8,057 nt of DNA. Origin: an uncultured Methanobrevibacter sp. (lineage in GTDB: Archaea > Methanobacteriota > Methanobacteria > Methanobacteriales > Methanobacteriaceae). The stretch covers positions 1-8,057 of the forward strand of contig NZ_CALCYR010000213.1 in NCBI RefSeq assembly GCF_937906425.1, given 5' to 3'. Positions 1 through 4,213 of the stretch are shown here, piece by piece; within the stretch, counting starts at the first letter, position 1, and every line of letters begins with the position of its first letter. The position numbers and the translations under genes are program-made. Under the pieces are notes generated by a model, which saw only the letters and a program-made list of their open reading frames with translations, was not told where the DNA came from and did no database searches.

Positions 1-839
1 CATGTGTATACACCGGTATTACTATTGCAGAATACTTCCGTGACCAAGGTTACGACGTAGCGCTCATGGCAGACTCAACTTCCAGATGGGCTGAAGCTAT
101 GAGGGAAATTTCCGGAAGACTTGAAGAGATGCCTGGGGAAGAAGGTTACCCAGCATACTTGGCATCCAGACTTGCACAGTTCTATGAAAGAGCTGGAAGG
201 GTTATCACTTTAGGTCAAGATCCTAAGGAATCCTCTGTTACCGTAGTAGGTGCAGTATCACCTCCTGGTGGGGACTTATCCGAACCTGTTACTCAAAACA
301 CCCTACGTATCTGTAAGGTATTTTGGGCATTGGATGCATCTCTTGCAGATAAACGTCACTTCCCTTCCATCAACTGGTTGCAAAGTTATTCCCTTTATGT
401 GGAAAGTATTACTAACTGGTGGCAAGAAAACGCTTCAGATGAATGGAGAGCTAACAGGGACCAAGCTATGGTCTTGTTACAAAAGGAATCCGAACTTGAG
501 GAAATTGTACAATTAGTAGGTCCTGATGCATTACCTGATTCTGAACAGGTTGTATTGGAAACCACCCGTATGTTAAGAGAAGACTTCTTGCAACAAAACG
601 CATACGATGATGTGGACACTTACTGTTCTCCAATCAAACAGGCAGGCATGTTAGAAACTATTCTCAAATTCCATCAAGCTGCAAGTGCAGCAGTGGAACG
701 TGGAGCTGATGTAAAGGAAATTGCAGCTTTAGCGGTTAAAGAGGATATTGCTAGAATGAAATACATCCCTGAAGATGAGTTTGAAGCAAAAATAAAAGAA
801 ATTCAAGAAAAAGTTGTAACACAATGTGCTGAGGTATAA
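1..839 (+). CDS. atpA: A-type ATP synthase subunit A, catalytic (5'-truncated)
   Basis: This is the C-terminal 278 residues of the catalytic A subunit of the archaeal A1AO ATP synthase, which makes or hydrolyses ATP in the A3B3 head at the cytoplasmic face of the membrane. The first whole codon is at 3 and the frame is open to the left edge, so the true start lies outside; the ATG at 66 is internal. Visible family hallmarks are the stretch TGITIAEYFRDQGYDVAL, the Walker-B-like strand ending in MADSTSRWAEA, SGRLEEMPGEEGYPAYLASR, SPPGGDLSEPVTQ (from about 258) and RHFPSINWLQSYSLY. The P-loop is expected upstream and is not in the window. The family is usually about 580-590 residues, so roughly half is present. 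The residue before VYTG is Cys; I recall Ser there in relatives. TAA at 837-839 is followed after 2 bp by atpB, which indicates co-transcription and probably coupled translation. The identification is very secure. Confidence 0.97.
   Translation, partial: CVYTGITIAEYFRDQGYDVALMADSTSRWAEAMREISGRLEEMPGEEGYPAYLASRLAQFYERAGRVITLGQDPKESSVTVVGAVSPPGGDLSEPVTQNTLRICKVFWALDASLADKRHFPSINWLQSYSLYVESITNWWQENASDEWRANRDQAMVLLQKESELEEIVQLVGPDALPDSEQVVLETTRMLREDFLQQNAYDDVDTYCSPIKQAGMLETILKFHQAASAAVERGADVKEIAALAVKEDIARMKYIPEDEFEAKIKEIQEKVVTQCAEV
831..835 (+). promoter_or_regulatory. Ribosome binding site of atpB inside the end of atpA
   Basis: GAGGT lies 6 nt before the ATG at 842 and matches the archaeal anti-Shine-Dalgarno sequence. 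It is embedded in the last codons of atpA, so ribosomes finishing atpA cover it. This supports the start at 842 and translational coupling of the A and B subunits, which are needed in a 3:3 ratio. Confidence 0.75.
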
Positions 840-841
840 AA

Positions 842-2227
842 ATGAATGCTGATATTAAAACAAGAGAATATACAACAGTTTCTGAAGTTTCTGGTCCTTT
901 GATGGTAGTAGAAGGTGTTGAAGGGGTAGCTTATAACGAAATCGTAGAAATCGAAGCTCCTACTGGTGAACACAGAAGAGGACAAGTATTGGAAGTAAAA
1001 GACGACGTTGCTGTTGTTCAAGTATTTGAAGGTACCACTGACTTAAACACCTTAAACACTAAAGTAAGATTTACTGGTGAAACAGCTAAAATCGGTGTTT
1101 CAAGAGACATGATGGGACGTATCTTCGACGGTACTGGTAAACCTATTGACGGTGGTCCAGAAATTATCCCTGATAAGGAATTAGATATTAACGGTAACCC
1201 AATGAACCCTGCATCAAGGGAATTCCCTGCAGAGTTTATCCAAACTGGTATTTCCACAATTGATGGAATGAACACCCTTGTAAGAGGACAAAAGTTACCT
1301 ATCTTTTCAGGATCTGGTTTACCTCACAACGACTTGGCTGCTCAAATTGCAAGGCAAGCTAAAGTAGTAGGTTCCGATGACGAGTTTGCAGTAATCTTTG
1401 CTGCTATGGGTATTACTCACGAAGAAGCAAACTTCTTTATGAGAGATTTCGAAAGAACAGGTGCTTTGGAAAAGGTAACCGTTTTCATGAACTTGGCAGA
1501 CGACCCTGCTATTGAAAGGATTCTTACTCCTAAAATGGCTTTAACCACTGCTGAATACATGGCATTTGAACTTGGTATGCACGTATTGGTTATTCTCACT
1601 GACTTATCCAACTACTGTGAAGCTTTAAGGGAAATTTCTGCAGCTAGGGACGAAGTTCCTGGTCGTAGAGGATACCCTGGTTACATGTACACTGACTTAG
1701 CAGGTATTTACGAACGTGCAGGACGTATCGCAGGTAAGGAAGGTTCCATTACCCAGATGCCTATCTTAGTTATGCCTCAAGACGATATTACTCACCCAAT
1801 TCCAGACTTGACCGGTTATATTACTGAAGGACAAATCGTACTCAGTAGGGATATTCACAGGAAAGGTATTTACCCACCTGTAGACGTACTTCCATCCTTG
1901 TCTCGTTTGATGAGTGGTGGTATCGGTGACGATAAGACTCGTGATGACCACAGTGGTGTATCTGACCAGCTTTATTCCGCTTATGCAGAAGGACGTAACT
2001 TAAGAGACTTAGTTGCAGTAGTCGGGGAAGACGCTCTTACTGAAAGAGACCAAGCTTTCTTGGCATTTGCAGAAAGTTTTGAAAATGAGTTCATTACTCA
2101 AGCTAAAGATGAAGACAGAAGTATTGTAGAAACTTTAGATCTTGGTTGGAAATTGTTAACCATTTTACCTAAGACAGAACTTAAAAGAGTTAAAGATGAA
2201 TTTATTGAAAAATACTACCCAGAATAA
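842..2227 (+). CDS. atpB: A-type ATP synthase subunit B, regulatory/non-catalytic
   Basis: Complete 461-residue B subunit, a normal length for the family. Three copies alternate with three A subunits to form the A1 head; B binds nucleotide weakly and supplies an arginine to the catalytic site at the A/B interface. Residues 1-80 form the N-terminal beta-barrel (YTTVSEVSGPLMVVEGVEGV). The central domain carries GSGLPHND (157-164) where catalytic subunits have a P-loop GxxxxGKT, so the P-loop lysine is absent, as expected for a B subunit. Also visible are FAAMGITHEEANFFMRDFE (186-204), VFMNLADDPAIERILTPKMA (214-233), EVPGRRGYPGYMYTDLAGIY (271-290) and PPVDVLPSLSRLMSGGIG (345-362), whose R355 is the likely arginine finger. 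The ATG at 842 has a well-spaced GAGGT, and the N-terminus matches the family. Asn codons are nearly all AAC, consistent with high expression. Nothing suggests damage. Confidence 0.98.
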   Translation: MNADIKTREYTTVSEVSGPLMVVEGVEGVAYNEIVEIEAPTGEHRRGQVLEVKDDVAVVQVFEGTTDLNTLNTKVRFTGETAKIGVSRDMMGRIFDGTGKPIDGGPEIIPDKELDINGNPMNPASREFPAEFIQTGISTIDGMNTLVRGQKLPIFSGSGLPHNDLAAQIARQAKVVGSDDEFAVIFAAMGITHEEANFFMRDFERTGALEKVTVFMNLADDPAIERILTPKMALTTAEYMAFELGMHVLVILTDLSNYCEALREISAARDEVPGRRGYPGYMYTDLAGIYERAGRIAGKEGSITQMPILVMPQDDITHPIPDLTGYITEGQIVLSRDIHRKGIYPPVDVLPSLSRLMSGGIGDDKTRDDHSGVSDQLYSAYAEGRNLRDLVAVVGEDALTERDQAFLAFAESFENEFITQAKDEDRSIVETLDLGWKLLTILPKTELKRVKDEFIEKYYPE

Positions 2228-2229
2228 AT

Positions 2230-2248
2230 TAAATCCATATTGGATTTA
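2230..2248 (+). promoter_or_regulatory. Perfect 8-bp stem-loop in the atpB-atpD gap
   Basis: TAAATCCA (2230-2237) and TGGATTTA (2241-2248) are exact reverse complements around a 3-nt TAT loop, starting 3 nt after the atpB stop codon. No T-run follows directly, so a terminator is unlikely. It may protect or process the 3' end of the atpAB message, or partly attenuate expression of atpD, which is needed at one copy per three A and B. The rest of the 88-bp gap is AT-rich. A weak TATA-like TTTTTAAATT lies at 2258-2267 and could serve an extra promoter for atpD. The structure is seen; its role is inferred. Confidence 0.45.
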
Positions 2249-2304
2249 TTCTGAAGGTTTTTAAATTCATCATTATTTGGTTTTAGACTTGAAATATTAT
2301 CTTT

Positions 2305-2310
2305 AGGAGG
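2305..2310 (+). promoter_or_regulatory. Ribosome binding site of atpD
   Basis: AGGAGG is a full-strength Shine-Dalgarno sequence 5 nt before the ATG at 2316. It fixes the atpD start and indicates that atpD is initiated independently rather than by coupling to atpB. Confidence 0.85.
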
Positions 2311-2315
2311 ATAGT

Positions 2316-3002
2316 ATGGCAGAAGAAATACTTGATGGTATTAACCCAACACGTATGGAGCTTCTTGCTCTTAAGGATAGGGAAAAACTTGCAGTAAAGG
2401 GTCACAGTTTGTTAAAACAAAAAAGGGACGCTTTGATTAAGGAGTTTTTCGATATCTTGGACAGAGTTAAAGGTGCAAGGGAAAACGCAGAAAAAAATCT
2501 TTCCGAAGCTTACGCAGCACTTACCGAAGCTCAAATTATTATGGGTGACTTGGCTGTTCAAAAGGCAGCTTTATCTGTTAAGGAATCTGTTAAAGTAGAT
2601 ATTTCTTCAAGAAGTATTATGGGTGTTACCGTACCTATAACTGATATGGAAATGGAAACAAGAACTTTGGTTGAAAGGGGATACGGCTTTTCAGACACTT
2701 CAATTCAATTGGACGAAGCGGCTAAGAAATTCGAAACCGCTTTAAAATACATTATTGAATTAGGTGAAATCGAAAAGACAATTTATCTTTTAGCTGATGA
2801 GATTGAAGCTACCAAGCGTAGAGTAAACTCTCTTGAACATATTATGATCCCTAGATTCCAGGCTACAATCAAGTCAATCAACATGAAACTTGAAGAGATG
2901 GAAAGGGAAAACTTCGTAAGAATGAAGATGATTAGATCTACTATTGAGAGAAACGAAGCAGAAGCTTTAGCAAAAGCTCAATTAAAAGCTGCTCAAGAAT
3001 AA
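2316..3002 (+). CDS. atpD: A-type ATP synthase subunit D, central stalk
   Basis: Complete 228-residue D subunit, within the usual range of about 200-230. D is the asymmetric coiled-coil shaft, equivalent to gamma of F-type enzymes; it rotates inside the A3B3 head and couples it with subunit F to the membrane rotor. Residues 10-50 carry the conserved N-terminal helix (NPTRMELLALKDREKL, then KGHSLLKQKRDALIKEFFDI). The C-terminal helix spans about 160-215 and contains ADEIEATKRRVNSLEHIMIP followed by the EEMEREN segment. A central region of about residues 95-120 (GVTVPITDMEMETRTLVERG) matches the globular middle of the family. Both helical ends are rich in charged heptad-like spacing, as expected for an antiparallel coiled coil. 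It is the last gene of the operon here, followed by a terminator-like hairpin. Confidence 0.97.
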   Translation: MAEEILDGINPTRMELLALKDREKLAVKGHSLLKQKRDALIKEFFDILDRVKGARENAEKNLSEAYAALTEAQIIMGDLAVQKAALSVKESVKVDISSRSIMGVTVPITDMEMETRTLVERGYGFSDTSIQLDEAAKKFETALKYIIELGEIEKTIYLLADEIEATKRRVNSLEHIMIPRFQATIKSINMKLEEMERENFVRMKMIRSTIERNEAEALAKAQLKAAQE

Positions 3003-3010
3003 TTTTAAAA

Positions 3011-3090
3011 AAGAAATAAATGCAATTCATATTTTGCTTAGTTAAAATAGAATATGTATTTATTTTCTTAAACTTTTTTTATTTTTTTTA
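3011..3090 (+). terminator. Hairpin plus T-runs ending the atp operon
   Basis: Nine bases after the atpD stop codon a long imperfect hairpin can be drawn by eye. The 5' arm is 3011-3035 and the 3' arm 3044-3069, around an 8-nt loop at 3036-3043. Paired blocks are AAG/CTT, AAATAAAT/ATTTATTT, GCA/TGT (one G-T wobble), ATTC/GAAT and TATTTT/AAAATA: about 24 pairs with three single-base bulges (3029, 3054, 3066). It is followed by T7 at 3074-3080 and T8 at 3082-3089. Archaeal RNA polymerase stops mainly at U-tracts and does not require a hairpin, so the T-runs are the likely signal, and the hairpin may instead protect the mature 3' end. Transcription ending here is well supported by position; the hairpin's role is inferred. 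Confidence 0.7.
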
Positions 3091-3140
3091 TTTTATATTT
3101 TAGTTTTTTATTAATTTTCATGTTTTTTTTAATTTTTTAG

Positions 3141-3224
3141 CTTATTTTCATATTTTTATCATTTATTTTTATATTTTTAATATTTATTTTCATATTTTTA
3201 GCATTTATTTTTATATTTTTAGTT
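3141..3224. repeat. Four tandem copies of a 21-bp AT-rich unit
   Basis: Units begin at 3141, 3162, 3183 and 3204, with core TTTATTTTNATATTTTTA plus three variable bases. Copies 1 and 3 have C and copies 2 and 4 have T at unit position 9, so the array may have grown as a 42-bp doublet. A fifth, diverged copy follows out of register at 3237-3257. The 21-bp period is exactly two helical turns, which would phase the AT tracts on one face of the DNA. In one frame the array reads as hydrophobic heptads, but a stop codon (TAG at 3138) precedes it directly and no start codon exists, so it is not a gene. Confidence 0.7.
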
Positions 3225-3528
3225 TAGTTTTTTTATCTTATTTTTATATATTTTATAATTTTCATTGTTTTTTTATTTTTTTAAGAATTTTTCACTAGTG
3301 TTTTTTTTAGTTTTTTTTTAGTTTTTTTAGCATGATGAAATGGTAATATTTTCTTATATTAAAATTTTTTTATAATGTATTTTTGAAGGATAATACTTTC
3401 TTATGATTTTGTTTTAAAAATTACTTCTCTTTTTTCATATTATTGCAATATATTTGCCCCATAAATTTATATGCTTTTAAATTATGGATTTTTTTAATTA
3501 TCTAAAATAGGATAAGTTTTAAATTTTA

Positions 3529-3620
3529 GGCTTTGTTGAAATCTTAATTTTTCTAAAATTTTCTAAAAAATAACTATTCAAAAGTTTAAAACATGTTTAT
3601 ATAAATATTTCAACAGCACT
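3529..3620. mobile_element. Possible short mobile-element remnant or MITE-like segment
   Basis: The segment starts with GGCTTTGTTGAAAT (3529-3542) and ends with ATTTCAACAGCACT (3607-3620). TGTTGAAAT and its complement ATTTCAACA match perfectly over 9 bp; the outer 5 bases match at only one position. GG(C/T)-TGTTG-type ends recall terminal inverted repeats of IS6-like insertion sequences (from memory, not searched). At 92 bp there is no room for a transposase, and I see no clear flanking target duplication. It could equally be a wide operator-like dyad, since a TATA-like box lies inside it. The identification is weak. Confidence 0.25.
3596..3606 (+). promoter_or_regulatory. Candidate TATA box (distal)
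   Basis: TTTATATAAAT is one of the closest matches in the spacer to the archaeal TATA consensus, TTTATATA. Being nearly symmetric, it could act in either direction. If it served the adhesin gene, the leader would be about 590 nt. It may instead drive an untracked short RNA, or be chance in such AT-rich DNA. Confidence 0.25.
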
Positions 3621-3695
3621 GAATTAATGTTTTTAGTTTATGGGTAATGTTTAAATACTTAACTAAACTTATATTTATTATATACATATATATTT

Positions 3696-3785
3696 TATAT
3701 TTTTTAAAGTTTAATTGATAGTATTTGCTTAATTATTTTTTATATTTTTTAAAGTTTAATTTACACTATTTGCTTAATTATCTTT
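3696..3785. repeat. 45-bp tandem duplication, two copies
   Basis: Copy 1 is 3696-3740 and copy 2 is 3741-3785. They share TATATTTTTTAAAGTTTAAT at the left and TATTTGCTTAATTAT at the right, with 41 of 45 positions identical by hand alignment. Three of the four differences cluster in the middle (positions 22-26 of the unit). It lies about 430-520 bp before the adhesin start. It could be a slippage product or a duplicated regulator-binding site; the sequence alone does not decide. Confidence 0.75.
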
Positions 3786-4063
3786 AATTTTATAAAATAC
3801 TTATATATATTCAATTATTTTTATTTGATATTTGACTTTATGCTAATATTAAATGCTTTTGATGTTTATTCAATATATGTATTAAATATCCTAGTTTTTT
3901 ATGCATATGTCAAGTCTTATAAATCTAATTATTTTTCATTTTAAAAAAAGGGCAATTAATTTATTAGTATTAATGGTGTAATCTATTAAATTATTTTTAA
4001 AATATTTTAAGTGTTTTGATTTTTTCAATAGAAAAATATTATTAGAATTTATTAAATTTTTTT

Positions 4064-4085
4064 AAATTTTATTAAATTAAAATTT
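4064..4085. repeat. Inverted repeat 1 upstream of adhesin gene
   Basis: AAATTTTA (4064-4071) and TAAAATTT (4078-4085) are perfect complements around a 6-nt loop, TTAAAT. All pairs are A-T, so on its own it could occur by chance in this composition. It is the first of three such palindromes in a row. Confidence 0.4.
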
Positions 4086-4099
4086 GGTTTTTGAAATAG

Positions 4100-4122
4100 T
4101 GATTTTTAATATTTAAAAATCA
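4100..4122. repeat. Inverted repeat 2 upstream of adhesin gene (10-bp stem)
   Basis: TGATTTTTAA (4100-4109) and TTAAAAATCA (4113-4122) are perfect complements around a 3-nt loop. It contains a G-C pair and lies directly against a TATA-like box at 4125-4132. That position suits an operator for a dimeric regulator that would compete with or help TBP/TFB binding. The T-rich stretch after it also makes a terminator or hairpin at the RNA level possible. The dyad is seen; its function is inferred. Confidence 0.5.
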
Positions 4123-4124
4123 TT

Positions 4125-4132
4125 TTTATATT
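4125..4132 (+). promoter_or_regulatory. Candidate TATA box of the adhesin gene
   Basis: TTTATATT matches the archaeal TATA consensus in 7 of 8 positions and is preceded by an A-rich stretch (4115-4119) that could serve as the TFB recognition element. Initiation about 25 nt downstream would fall near 4155, giving a leader of about 60 nt that ends in the strong ribosome binding site. Many other AT-rich octamers exist nearby, so this is the best-placed candidate, not a certain one. Confidence 0.35.
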
Positions 4133-4140
4133 TTTCTAAG

Positions 4141-4164
4141 ATTAAAATAGTTTGATATTTTAAT
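4141..4164. repeat. Inverted repeat 3 upstream of adhesin gene (9-bp stem)
   Basis: ATTAAAATA (4141-4149) and TATTTTAAT (4156-4164) are perfect complements around the 6-nt loop GTTTGA. If transcription starts near 4155 this dyad spans the start site. Its stem sequence differs from that of the two palindromes before it, so the three are not copies of one site. Confidence 0.45.
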
Positions 4165-4201
4165 AAAACTCTTTTTTTAAATATTTTTTTTAAAGTAATT
4201 T

Positions 4202-4207
4202 AGGAGG
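4202..4207 (+). promoter_or_regulatory. Ribosome binding site that sets a TTG start
   Basis: AGGAGG lies 6 nt before the TTG at 4214. This spacing is ideal, and the first in-frame ATG (4268) falls inside the hydrophobic core of the signal peptide. The site therefore decides for TTG as the start codon. Confidence 0.85.
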
Positions 4208-4213
4208 AATTAT

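Larger units (their letters stand above)
3003..4213. other. 1.2-kb AT-rich intergenic region without recognisable genes
   Basis: Neither strand shows a coding frame with a start, ribosome binding site and reasonable length, and I recognise no tRNA, rRNA or known RNA motif. From about 3070 to 3330 the + strand is strongly biased to T over A (about 70% T in 3121-3180 by hand count), with many runs of 5-9 T. These would act as repeated archaeal transcription stops for the atp operon. Further right the DNA is more evenly A and T. Distinct substructures are listed separately: a terminator hairpin, 21-bp and 45-bp tandem repeats, an inverted-repeat-bounded segment, and three palindromes near the next gene. 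The region separates a core energy operon from an accessory surface-protein gene. Confidence 0.8.

Noticed and set aside
1018..1275. Minus-strand open frames within atpA and atpB, including this one
   Set aside because: They are shadows of strongly conserved ATP synthase coding sequence and lack plausible starts or family features.
3141..3227. The 21-bp array reads in frame as hydrophobic heptads such as FIFIFLA, suggesting a small membrane peptide
   Set aside because: A TAG stands directly before the array (3138-3140) in the same frame, there is no start codon or ribosome binding site, and a TAG ends the reading after about 28 codons. The amino-acid pattern is a by-product of T-rich repeats with a period divisible by three.
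3441..3470. Two self-complementary 10-mers, TATTGCAATA and ATAAATTTAT
   Set aside because: Short palindromes of this size are expected in DNA of this composition, and nothing positions them relative to a gene.
3003..4213. CRISPR array or tRNA gene in the long spacer
   Set aside because: The repeats found are contiguous tandem units without unique spacers, and no G/C-rich cloverleaf-like segment or TTCGA-type loop is present.
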